From positions 348,501 to 412,500 of the forward strand of contig JAIQDT010001956.1 of the NCBI GenBank assembly GCA_021521415.1: DNA of 64,000 bases, read 5' to 3'. The position numbers and the translations under genes were made by a program. How positions within the stretch are numbered: the first letter of the stretch is position 1; every line of letters begins with the position of its first letter. The notes under the pieces are model-generated. The model made no database searches. It had not been told where the DNA came from and was given only the letters and a program-made list of their open reading frames with translations. Shown here piece by piece: positions 48,896-59,476 of the stretch. Source of the DNA: Bidens hawaiensis. Taxonomy: Eukaryota; Streptophyta; Magnoliopsida; Asterales; Asteraceae.

Positions 48896-49864
48896 GGTTA
48901 ATTGGAAGAATTGAATTAGGGTTTATGATTGATTTGATTTGATTTGGGGTTTATGGGATAGACTTCACTTTATCATCTGAAAGTAACAAGCTTGATTTTT
49001 GAGATGGGATTACATCACATGTTCTGCAAATCAAGACCTTATATATTTAACATGGGTTGGGTTACGAAATAATCTTGTCCATTCATTTGAAAATTGAATT
49101 GTTAGAGATTAGATTAGGTAGATCATAAAGTGTAAAACAAGGGTAAGGGCATAATAGGGATAACATATTTGTTGACTTTCTCTCTTCACATACAAGGCAC
49201 ATGTCAAATACCCCCATCATTTTAAAACGCCCATAACTTTTTTATACGACATTTTTTTCAAAACAATTTCACCATAATAACGAGTGTTTTTTTTTAAATA
49301 TTTATATAAGTACCATAATGCTATATAAAAATAAAAAAAAATTCGTGGGTTTTTTACACAATGTGTTTTATCAAAATTGTGTTTTACAATATTGTGTTAT
49401 ACAAGTGTATTTTATTTTTTCATAGTGTTTTTTGCATTGTGTTTTTTACATTGTGTTATGTAATTGTGTTTTTCATTGTGTTTTTGTCATTGTGTTTTTA
49501 TTTTCATAGTGTTTATTCCATTGTATTTTTTACATTGTGTCTTTTTCATTGTGTTTTTCATAGTGTTTTTATTTACCGACGAAATTTCCGAAGACTTTTC
49601 CGGCAAAGTGGTGGCGGTGGGCGATGGTGGTTGTAGGTGATAAGTGAAAATTTAAGTGGGTTTTAATTAAGTTGGTTTTTGAAATTAAATTAAGTGGGTT
49701 TTCAATATTAAGGTATTAGACAAAAATACCCTCCTTCTTAACCTTCTTAAGATAATCAAACTTCTTATTTAATCTTTTCTCTATTTAACATTGTACCATA
49801 CCAGGCCCCTTGATATTTTTTTTTCTGTTCCTTTTGTTTTAATCCGATTTCATTGTTTAACTAA
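48896..49864. other. Intergenic with a degenerate TTGTGTTTTT repeat
   Basis: Near 49,360-49,580 there are about 15 diverged units of CATTGTGTTTTT, which produce a Phe/Val/Cys-rich spurious ORF. No gene seen. Confidence 0.55.
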
Positions 49865-50148
49865 GAGCGTTCTCATCCCATCCCCCATAATTATGTGAGG
49901 GGGATTGGTAAATTATAGGGTGAGGAAATGTAAATTATAGGGTGGAGAGAGAAATGTAGTGATTTTTTGTAAATTTGGGGAACATTGTTTGTCCCTATTT
50001 ATTTTTTAATATTTGTTGGATTGGTTGTGAGTAGAGGAGAGAGAAAACTGTAATGATAAAAGTATTATTTAATTAAACAGGAAAGAGAAATGTAATGTTT
50101 TGTAATGTAATTATAAAGATGGAGATGAGGAACTGGATGTGAATGCTC
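49865..50148. mobile_element. Tourist-like (PIF/Harbinger) MITE
   Basis: Inverted termini GAGCGTTCTCATCC and (reverse complement) GAGCATTCACATCC, flanked by TAA at 49862-49864 and 50149-50151, the 3-bp duplication expected for this superfamily. 284 bp, non-coding. Confidence 0.7.
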
Positions 50149-50885
50149 TAACGCATTTACTGAGTCTAGTCTGTTTTTTTTTTTTTGGATAATTGTACAT
50201 TTCTCTATCTAATTGCATATATTTATCCAAAAAAGTTCAGTATGTTTTCTTATTCTTAATTCTAAGTATTTTGATTTAAGCTTAATTAAAAGTAATTTAT
50301 AAAATGACTATTTTACCTTTAATCATTTACATAGTTTTTTTCTTATAACAAAAAAAGCCTAATCCTCCTAAAGAACGTAACCCCATCCATCCACCCCAAC
50401 CCCCAAAAGCCTAAACCTAAAGACCCCATCCAAAAAGGAAGAGAAAAAATCTAACCCAAATACTAAATTAAGAAGGTTTTTATTTTAACGAGGGTTGCTA
50501 GATAAAAATTTTGTTCTTGTATTTTACATTTTTGATTTTACGTTTTCCATTTTGTTTTATAATTTTTTTTAGTGGTCCAAAATTAGGTTTTTTAAAGTTA
50601 TGAAAGAACAATTTTATCAATATTAAATCTTAGTTAAAAGAAGGTAAAATACGCAATTGAATTTTTAAGTTGTGTAAATAACTAAATATGCATTTAAGAA
50701 GGTGTTTTGGTGAGCTTTTGAAAATTGCTCGTTTGCTTATATGCAAATAGCAAATGGAGCTTTAAAAAATAATAAACAGTTTTTAAAAATTCAAACTTAA
50801 CTAGGTCTTGATGTATTACACCCCCCCCCCCCCCCCTCTTTAAAAAAAAGACCGGTTGTATTAAAAACGAAAAAAAGAGCAAGAC
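50149..50885. other. Intergenic, no gene seen
   Basis: AT-rich; contains the longest C run of the window, 16 nt at 50,821-50,836. Confidence 0.5.
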
Positions 50886-51144
50886 TAGGACATGTTCACA
50901 ACAGTGAGTTTGAGCTCTAGCTCGAAATTAAACGAGGCAACTCGGCTAGACTCGAGGTCGATCTTGATGGTAAACGAGGCTAAGATCGAGTTAACGAGAT
51001 CAGCCAAGCTCGGATCAAGTTCGACTTAGTTACAAAAATGAGCCAGCTAGGCTCAGGTAATTTCAAATTAAGTATTTTTTAACTAGCTTTATTCAAGTTT
51101 TTTTTCAAACAAGCTACAAATCACGAGCTTTTTTAACAGTTCTA
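50886..51144. mobile_element. Diverged copy of the TROL-intron hAT MITE family
   Basis: Shares ATGTTCAC... start, GAGCTC-rich interior and GAGCTTTTTTAACAG end with 39,329-39,595. No clear target duplication remains. A (TA)n tract and an (AAAG)n tract follow to about 51,215. Confidence 0.6.
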
Positions 51145-51185
<41 letters not shown>

Positions 51186-51358
51186 AATACAAACAGAAAG
51201 AAAGAAAGAAAGAAGCTTTTTTAACAGAAACTTTGTTTTACGTCTGAATCAAACCATTCAGAGATCCATGTCTGAATCGCACAGTTACAGTGCGTTTGGT
51301 TGAAAAATGGATACCATCTTGATGTCTGAATGACCTCTTTCTCATTCACCAAAAATCG

Positions 51359-51936
51359 TTGAATGAGAAAATTGCCACAGTTACCCTTCTCCTCCTTCTC
51401 CTCTGCTGTTATCCACCATCATCCTCACGATTGATCAGACTGTTAACCATCCGCCAACTAACAAACCTTGACACAACACTTTCCTCAACACTCTACAACC
51501 TAACCCAACCACTCCTCCCTCGTCCCATCCTCAAACTCCTCGAAATCTCCGGCGACGGCCGCTTACTCTTCCCTATCCTCCTCTCACCTCTCCCGACCAG
51601 AATCTCCCTCCTCGTCAACCTCCTCATCGGATCCATCCTCGACCTCATCCTCATCGAAACCATTAAACACCTCGTCTGACGACCTCGCCCTGTCTACAAC
51701 AAACACTTGTTTCTCACCTTCTCCGTTGACCCCTGGTTGAGTCTGCTTGTTATAGTTTGGGCATTTGCTACGTCGGTTTCTCGGGTTTATATGGACGACA
51801 TTTCGTCTTTGATGTTGGTGCTGGTGATGTGTTAGGTGTGGTTAATGCAGTAGTCGTGTTTCGGTTTTTGAAAACTCTAGTTTTTTACCTCGGTAATTTC
51901 GACGAAGCTATTACGGTAACAATCGGTAATTCGTGA
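51359..51936 (+). pseudogene. Lipid phosphate phosphatase beta-like (PAP2 family), truncated and broken
   Basis: The first 106 codons give a hydrophobic N-terminus and LTNLDTTLSSTLYNLTQPL, ILKLLEISGDGRLLFPI and LIGSILDLILIETIKHLV, the plan of plant LPP-beta. The Arg-rich phosphatase motif 1 is cut by TGA at 51677-51679 followed by RPRPVYNKH. Motif 2 (the PSGH region) is missing: sequence jumps from FLTFSVDPW to LLVIVWAFATSVSRV. After a frame change, motif 3-like GRHFVFDVGAGDVLG and FRFLK follow to a TGA at 51936. It cannot be catalytic. Confidence 0.78.
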
Positions 51937-52613
51937 TTGACTTATTGTTATGTTTTGTGTTGTATTATGTATACAATTTATATGAGAACTACATTAACTG
52001 GAATCATGTTTATTACAACTTAATTGATCACAAAGTTGCAGCGATCTTATTGTTTTATGAGAGAACACAATTTACTAGATCAATATGTATGTATATTTAG
52101 AATATAAATTGAACATATTAAGCATATGACCAGTTGCAGACACTTACTTTGTGATGTTATCTTTACACTATGCAATTGATTTGATACATTGATTCTCTTG
52201 TGATTCAATGCATTTTTTAAACTTTTGGAGTTGTAAGTTATTTACTTGGAGGCATCTGATTATCAGTTGGAGCAAATATTTGTCACATATTTAATAAACC
52301 ATTTTCCCTCTAGAAGTTATATGGTTTATAGTTTAATACCTGCACATTTCATTTTGATGATGCTCACTGGTTGATTGATGTTTGACAGGTTGTGATTGAT
52401 AGAGGACCAAACCTTTAGTGTATATGTTATTTCCGAATGCTTGACTAATCTCATAGGGTAGGATTAATCACTTTTATCCATTTGTAGCGATACATTTACT
52501 TAGGCATTTAAACGTTCTGATTGAACACGAATTGGATGGTTGATGGTTCCGGTGGTGGTTGTTTGGCCATGGGATGATTCAGTTGTACTCCATTCTGAAT
52601 ATTAATCATTAAT
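51937..52613. other. Intergenic, no gene seen
   Basis: AT-rich, no coding signal recognised; it ends at the target site of the solo LTR. Confidence 0.5.
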
Positions 52614-53039
52614 CAACTTGTAAGGCCCTGTTACCGGTAGCCCTACTTTCATGTTGGATTTACTCATAAACGCAGTTCTAAATATCAGAGTTAATAAAAA
52701 ACATTCGCGGAATATAAAAACTTTAATAAAACATTTCATAACAATTCAAAACTTATCTTAAACAACCAACTTTGTCTTTCGAAAACTAAGTAATTAAAAC
52801 ATAATACGCCCTGAGCCTTCCGATGCCAGTCTCTTATTCAATGCCACGTGTCCCCTCAAGCGAGCTGCCTCATCCTACTCACCTGCGTGCATACTAAAAG
52901 TCAGCTACGCTGAGTGAGTTCTAGTTAATCATACATTATACAATACACACAAACTTATATTCTTTCATTCATACTTTCATACTTTCTTTTGTACTAACTT
53001 GCTTTCATATCTTACGTTATAAAAAGCATTACGCCCTAC

Positions 53040-53294
53040 ATTCCTCGAGTATTATTAGGGCTCGGTACCCTCCTTCCTCGAGTATTAAAAGGTCTCGGTA
53101 CCCTCCTTCCTCGAGTATTATTAGGGCTCGGTACCCTCCTTCCTCGAGTATTATTAGGGCTCGGTACCCTCTTTCCTCGAATATTAGTAGGGTTCGGTTC
53201 CCTAGTTCTCGAATATTAGTAGGGTTCGATTCCCTCTTCGTTACCATACAACCATACATCATACCTCGAGTATTATTAGGGCTCGGTACCCTTT
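53040..53294. repeat. 33-bp minisatellite in the solo LTR
   Basis: About seven units, each with CTCGAGTATT... and CTCGGTACCCT; the first four are exactly 33 bp apart, later ones diverged. It is comparable in place and wording to the CTCGGT repeats of the Tekay LTR (3380-3560). Confidence 0.85.
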
Positions 53295-53711
53295 TCGTAA
53301 CCATACAACCATACAACCATCCTTTCCTTTTTTAAAACTTTATCACGTTCATACACATAAGCATACATATCATACTTACATTATATATAGCGTTACAACC
53401 TGACAGTGCGTGCAATATCCGAAGATCGTTCACGTACCATCAAGCAATCATTCATGCATTTCACATTATTCACATAAGGCATACACTTATCTCTTAGGAT
53501 AAGTTTATTAACAAACATATTGAGTATGCACACAGCCCCGAAAACATAACACATAAATGGGGCTAGAAACTCACCTGAATGCGGTTACGTTCACCGTTAA
53601 TCGTAATCCCTTTCTTCAGTTGTGCACGGATGACTGTATAATAAGTACGCGTATCAATTAACTATCACTACTCATATCATCTTTCTAGTCTTAGCTACTA
53701 CCCACAACGAA

Positions 53712-53800
53712 CGGGGGTCCGGGGGCAGCGCCCCTGGCAGCGGGGTCTAGGGGCGGCAGCCCCTAGCAGGGTCCAAGGGGCAGAGCCCCTGGCTGGGGTC
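53712..53800. repeat. GC-rich palindromic block GGGGCAGCGCCCC / GGGGCAGAGCCCC
   Basis: Three to four near-palindromes in 90 bp, sharply GC-rich against AT-rich flanks. Confidence 0.8.
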
Positions 53801-53949
53801 GAGCTGCCAGGTCAGCTTGGAAAAATTTTATTTTCATTAACTGTCTTAAAGCATTTCCTATTAGGATTTTAAGTTACTATTTTATTCACCTACTCATTCG
53901 TTAGCCCGATTCGGTACCTTAAAATGCATGTTAAGCTAACTTAACTTAA

Positions 53950-54192
53950 GCGAACTTAAGGTTCGGCGAACTTAAGACTTGGCGAACTTAGAGTCCAGCG
54001 AACATATGGTTCAGCGAAGTTGATAAGGTAGGCGAACTTGCTTGTAGTGAACTTAACATCAAGCGAAGTTAGGTTTGGCGAAGTTAACCTTAAGCGAACA
54101 TATGCCAGGCGAAGTTGTCAGGGGCGAACTTGGCTGGCGAACTTGCTTGAAGGCGAAGTTGGCTTGCAGGCGAAGTTAATCAGCATTCGCCT
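53950..54192. repeat. GGCGAACTT / GGCGAAGTT word array in the solo LTR
   Basis: About 15 words in 243 bp, nearly all in the same direction. It includes the 18-mer at 54102-54119 that also occurs in the Sirevirus LTR. Confidence 0.85.
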
Positions 54193-54883
54193 CTGTTCAT
54201 TCGTAATCACCAGAATCACCCTCGTTTCATCGAGAAATTCTTGGATATGAAGTTAACAAGTCCCGCGATCATTCCCATGGCCTTGTTCGGGTAAAACTTA
54301 GCCCGGAATGACGTAAAGTTTGGACCTTTATGGTAAAAACGTTCAATACAAGATTTACGGTTTATCCTATACGAACCGTATCTGTTTATGGGTTCATTGG
54401 ATTCGTCCTAGCATCAAGTTTGTTACTTTACGTTTCTTTTAGAGCCGATCTATTATAGTTTCAAGTTTCATGGCTAACCGTCTAATAAAATATGAACTTT
54501 AAGATCGAAATCATACCTTTATGTTTTCGTTTTGGTTTCGGTTAGCTAGCTTATGAACTTTGGATCTTGTATAACTCTTGAATCACGTTTTCTTGCTCAG
54601 ATTTCACCTCTCTCACGCTCGGCCGCGTATGGTGTGTGTGTTTGGAGTGTGTAGAGATTAAGATAGAATGAAATGAGGTTTAGGGTTTTAGGATGGTTTA
54701 AGGGGATATTTATATCCCTTAAAGCCCATGGACCTAAGACCCGTTACCCTTAATCCATCTTAATTAATCCAAGTCCATGGTCCTTTCTTTATTAGGCATA
54801 AGTTAACTATTAACACACGATAACTAAACGCGACTTTCTTTATTTAATATTAGAATATTTTAGGATGTTACACAACTTAGCAG

Positions 54884-55598
54884 CCATTGACGCCTCACTC
54901 GCCATTCCGGTATGTTCCATTTGATATTCACTTTTGATGTTCTTGCTTCTAAAAATCAAGTTCAGGGAGGTCTCTATGTGATATTCATATACATTATATA
55001 CTCAGATTAGGATGATATTCATATCTTTTGATGTTTGGGCTTCTTAATTTTGATACTTAGTTGTGCCATATGTTTTTTCAATCATTATTTTAAATCTTGT
55101 TGTTTACTATTTGCGGCTTTCTTCATTCGATTGCAGGTCAATCCAGCCTTCTGTTACATCTCCTCAGATCAGGTGGTTTATTGTTATATCGTATGCTTTA
55201 TCCTAACATACACCTTTATAGTTAGTTGGATTAATGTATTACTAATATGTTTTAATGTCTTCTAAAACTTTTATCTCAGAATTGTAAATGGAACTCAACC
55301 TACCTACTTGGAGATTATTCCTTTGCAAAGTATAACAAGGTACATGCCCACTATTATAGCCCCATTTATTTAAAGCCCTTTGGTTAAATACTTAATATTA
55401 GAAAAAATGAGATATAAGAACATATACTAATTTTAGTGTAATAAACCTTACCAAAAAGTCTACAAACAGTACCTTTTAATTTAATGACGTGTAATCAGCC
55501 CCTGACAAAAAGAACTTTTTGCACAGGTACTTTGTCAACGCTACCATCACCGACGACACATCGATTTCTTTGACAATGTGAAGACAAGTCCCTCCTAA
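54884..55598 (+). CDS. Possible 3' exons of an unrecognised gene
   Basis: Four short exons with good splice sites and one continuous frame: 54884-54909, 55137-55172, 55280-55339, 55527-55598 (TAA). They encode ...IDASLAIP, VNPAFCYISSDQ, NCKWNSTYLLGDYSFAKYNK and a His/Arg-rich tail VLCQRYHHRRHIDFFDNV. I do not recognise the family. Upstream exons were not found; the solo LTR sits within the presumed intron just before the first of these. The set may be a gene remnant. Confidence 0.35.
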
Positions 55599-56284
55599 GA
55601 AAACCATTTAACGAGCTGATCAGAATCCATGGCCACCTTTGACAATATGTCATTATTTGTCATAACCTTTTGTCGTGTATCATTGTTTGTAGATTTCGTT
55701 TGGCCCGATTGAAAGGTTGGTCGAAAGCTTATAAAGTCGTGCGTGTTGTGAGCGACTTTGATCAAAAGAGATTTATGGTTTTTAACAGGCACATATAGCT
55801 TTAGCCGTGTTTGATGTTTAGGTGTTTTGTCTACTTGTAGGTGTATTGTTAAGTTATTTGTGTCAGTGTTTTGTCTATTTGTGTCGGTGTTTTGTTGAAC
55901 TATTTTTAAGATGTATTTGGGTTGATTATAACAAAAGTTTGTTTTAAGATGTATTTTGGTTGGTTGTAATGAATGTTTGGTCATTTAGTAAACTTATTAT
56001 GCTTTCTGACTAAACAGATATATTTCATTCTGCATTAAATAGTTTAAAGGGGTAAAATAATCATTTTCACAATCGTTCAAAGGTTCAACCAAATAATACT
56101 TACTGGTTCAGCGCTCAAAGCCTCTTGTTCATTTAGACCTTTTAATGATTCACCACAAGTTCGATTAAGATAAAGTGAGTGAGGTGTATGACATAAACCC
56201 CCAAGTCCATCAATCAATCAATCAATCAATCAATCTTTACGAAGAATATCTTTCTTTCTTGTTTGTGTGAATTGGATTATTATT
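55599..56284. other. Intergenic, with a short (TCAA)n tract
   Basis: Tract CAATCAATCAAT... near 56,211-56,235, just upstream of the next gene and probably in its 5' leader. Otherwise no signal. Confidence 0.5.
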
Positions 56285-59283
56285 ATGGAGCTTCTCTCTC
56301 AGAATTTGTTCTTCACTTGTGTCGTATCGCTTAGCACTAACAGTCACTCCTTTAAACTTTACACAACCAAAAACCACCACAACGCTAGAAGATTAAGAAT
56401 AATAACAAGAGCTCATTCAAGCGGGCGGCGTAGTAGTAAAAGTAAAAAGAACCACTTGAGGAAGAAGCTAATTGACCAACAGGTACTCCCTCCTTCAATT
56501 TCGGATTTGGGTTTTAAACAACATGAACAAACTACACATTTTGAACCCCAACCAGAACCATCTCTAAATTCCTCAGATTCGGATCTCGGTTTCTATCAAG
56601 ATCAAATTTTTACAACAACCCCAAACCCGAATCCATTTACTCTAAATGAGGATAATAATAACAATGCCACTATGTTAGCAGCAGCAGTACCAAATTATCC
56701 TTCACTTGCCGCAAACTCATTTGGACAACCTAAATTAACTAGGATTGGAGTTTCACTATGTTGGGGGTTGCTTCTCTTTACAGCCTTCCATCGGCTTTTT
56801 AAGAAAACTAAAAAAGAAGGGTATTCGGGTCTAGGACGACGCCCAAACAAGACTCCATCTGGGAAGTCATTCAACATTCCAAGGACCCACAGCCGGAGAT
56901 GACGAGGCCCGAACTTGATAAGGAGGAGCTTATGAATAGCATTGTCAAGCTGGATCAAATTCAAGAGATTAGAGAAATGGCAAGGCATGCGCGCGAAATC
57001 GACACTAAACCGTAGACGATGATGAACCAGGTGGAACGGATTTTAATATCCTGCTTCCACAAGGTGATGTTAGTTTTCAAGATTCTTCTGATAAAAAACA
57101 ACAACAACCAGCAAAGCTATCGGTAGAGTCTAGGATTCAAGATTCTTCTGATAACAAACAACAACCGTACCCAGTAACAACCACACCTATAGCAAAGCCG
57201 TTGGTAGAGTCTGGGATTCAAGATTCTTCTGATATGGAAGGAAAAGAGTCAAACTTATTTGACAATGGAGTGAAGTTAAGGATTATTAGTTCTGTTAAGG
57301 AAGCAAAAGCGTATCTTCACGAGAAAGAGAAAAAACAAGAACCTGAGATTAATAATTTACATCAAGTTCCAAAGATGGATAGTAATGGTGATGTGTTCGC
57401 TAATAGCACATCGGAGTCTTTGAAGGATACAACTACTAGTCTGGAGGGAGATGGGGATGCTTTGATCAACGATTCGGATTCTAAAGGTGAGAGTGTTAAA
57501 GGTAGTGGTGGGGATTTAGGAAGAGCGGATCGTGACAAGTGGATCGAGGAAAATTTTCATGAATTTGAGCCGCTGGTTGAGAAGATTAGAGGTGGATTTA
57601 GAAACAATTACATGGTAGCTAGGGAAAAAGTGAAACAAGATATGGATTTAGTCTTGGAGCTTGAACGTGATGATAACGAAAGCGAATTTGAATGGATGAA
57701 AGACGAGAAGCTTAGAGAAATCGTGTTCCAAGTACGAGAAAATGAGTTGATGGGCCGGGATCCATTCTATCTTATGGACGCTCAAGACAAGGCCTTGTTT
57801 TTCAAAGGCCTCGAAGAGAAAGTTGAGAAAGAAAACGAGAAGCTAGCTCATCTTCATGAATATCTTCATTCCAATATTGAAAATCTTGATTACGGTGCAG
57901 GTAATTTATAAAAGTTTCACTCTTGAAGTCAAATGGATCGTATTGTATTTATGTCTTCTAATAAAAAGCAAGTTATTTTTAGATGGGATTAGCTTGTATG
58001 ATTCTCCAGACAAGATCATACCACGATGGAAGGGCCCACCACCAACAACGACAACGAGTCAAGAGTTTCTTGATAATTATTTAGATCAAAGGAAAGCACT
58101 TTTTGCTGAAACTTTGGGGAATTTGGATCTTCATTCACAAAACAACACCAACGAAAAAGTTGCGAACAGCCAAACAAACGAAAAAGTCGTAAACAAGAGT
58201 TCAAAAACTGTGATAGAAGGGAGTGACGGCTCCGTTAAACCTGGCAAGAAATCCGGGAAAGAGTTTTGGCAGCATACCAAGAAATGGTCTCGTGGATTTA
58301 TCGATTCTTATAACGCCGAGAATGATCCAGAAACTAAGGCTCTTATGAAGGATATCGGGAAGGACTTGGACCGATGGATTACCGAGAAAGAGATACAAGA
58401 GACTGCTGATATTATGGATAAGGTTCCTGATAAAGGGAAGAAGTTCATTGCAGAAAGAATCAATAAGTTGAAGAGGGAAATGGAGTTGTTTGGACCCGAA
58501 GCCGTTGTCAGCAAGTACAGTGAGTATGAAGATGAGAAGGAAATAGATTATTATTGGTGGCTAGATCTTCCACATCTACTAGTAAGTATTCCGTTGATGC
58601 CAAACAGTGACATGTTTTTGTTCTAATTCTCTTTCGTCGGTGTATGCATGATTGTATGTATGTTTCCAAAATTTGCAGTGCATTGAGATATATATTGACG
58701 AGAGAATTGGATTCTATTCGTTGGAGATGGCGTCGGATCTTGAACTAGATCCAAAACCACATCATATTATCGCGTTTGAGGATGTTGGTGACTGCAAGAA
58801 TCTTTGCTATCTTATACAGACGCACATGGAAATGCTCGGAAATGGCAATGCTTTTGTAGTGCCACAAACGCCAAAGGTTAGTAGTAATTTCTTAACCAAT
58901 CGTTTGCTTTTATGTTTTGTACTGATATATGTATGCATGGATATAGGATACCTACCGTGAAGCCAAGGAAAATGGTTTTAACGTGACGGTTATAAGAAAA
59001 GGAGAGCTGAAACTGGATGTGGATCAAACGCTAGAAGAGGTGGAGGAAAAGATTGTTGACATCGGGAGCAAGATGTACCACGATCAAATCATGAAGTCAC
59101 GCAACGTGAATATTGATTCAGTAATGAAAGGTGTTTTTGGACCGAAGAAAAACACTAACAGGTAACGGTAAAACTCCTGTTAATTTTTTTTCTATTTTTC
59201 TTCAACCAAAAGCATGGCTTACATGTGTCTTTCTTGTTTGTTGATATATTCTCAGAAGAAGGTTGAAGAGGCCAACCAAATGA
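56285..59283 (+). CDS. EMB1703-like (embryo defective 1703) protein, with two apparent frameshifts
   Basis: Exon 1 56285-57900, exon 2 57983-58581, exon 3 58679-58876, exon 4 58947-59161 and a short exon 5 59256-59283; if the last intron is kept, translation stops at 59165. The start is ATG 56285 (MELLSQ), with a basic, transit-peptide-like N-terminus and one hydrophobic segment near 153-172 (IGVSLCWGLLLFTAFH). The later part matches what I recall of Arabidopsis EMB1703: DRDKWIEENFHEFEPLVEKI, EFWQHTKKWSRGFIDSYNAE, EIDYYWWLDLPHLLCIE. Within exon 1 the frame changes near 56,815 (after AAAAAAG) and again near 57,012; both sides are clearly coding (for example EVIQHSKDPQPEMTRPELDK between them). 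Either this copy is damaged or the sequence has two 1-nt errors. Confidence 0.72.
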
Positions 59284-59476
59284 CTTTGCAGGCTGACTTG
59301 TATGGACGATAATCATGAAGCTGTACGAGTCTAGTATGCTCATCGAGTATGTCGCCCTTTATGCTCTAGAAACTGTATGCATGTCTGAAGTATACATCAT
59401 GGTATCTGCTTTTTTGGTATTGTAAATATATCATGTATGAAAACCACATTGTTGAACGGCTAGTCTCTCCTACTGA

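Larger units (their letters stand above)
52619..54872 (-). repeat. Solo LTR of a gypsy-type retrotransposon
   Basis: 2,254 bp with ends TGTAAGGCC and GATGTTACA; read on the minus strand it starts TGTAACATCC, like other plant gypsy LTRs. A 5-bp target duplication CAACT lies at 52614-52618 and 54873-54877. No internal coding region is present, so this is one LTR left by recombination. It carries a 33-bp minisatellite, a GC-rich palindromic block and a GGCGAACTT array (annotated separately). Confidence 0.9.

Noticed and set aside
49361..49636. 91-codon Phe/Val/Cys-rich ORF
   Set aside because: Produced by a degenerate TTGTGTTTTT repeat; no gene structure around it.
53040..53294. CRISPR-like regular repeats
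   Set aside because: A plant LTR minisatellite: units are contiguous without unique spacers.
56800..57020. An intron that would explain the two frame changes in the EMB1703-like gene
   Set aside because: The DNA between the breaks is itself coding-like in a third frame, and no GT-AG pair in the right phase was found.
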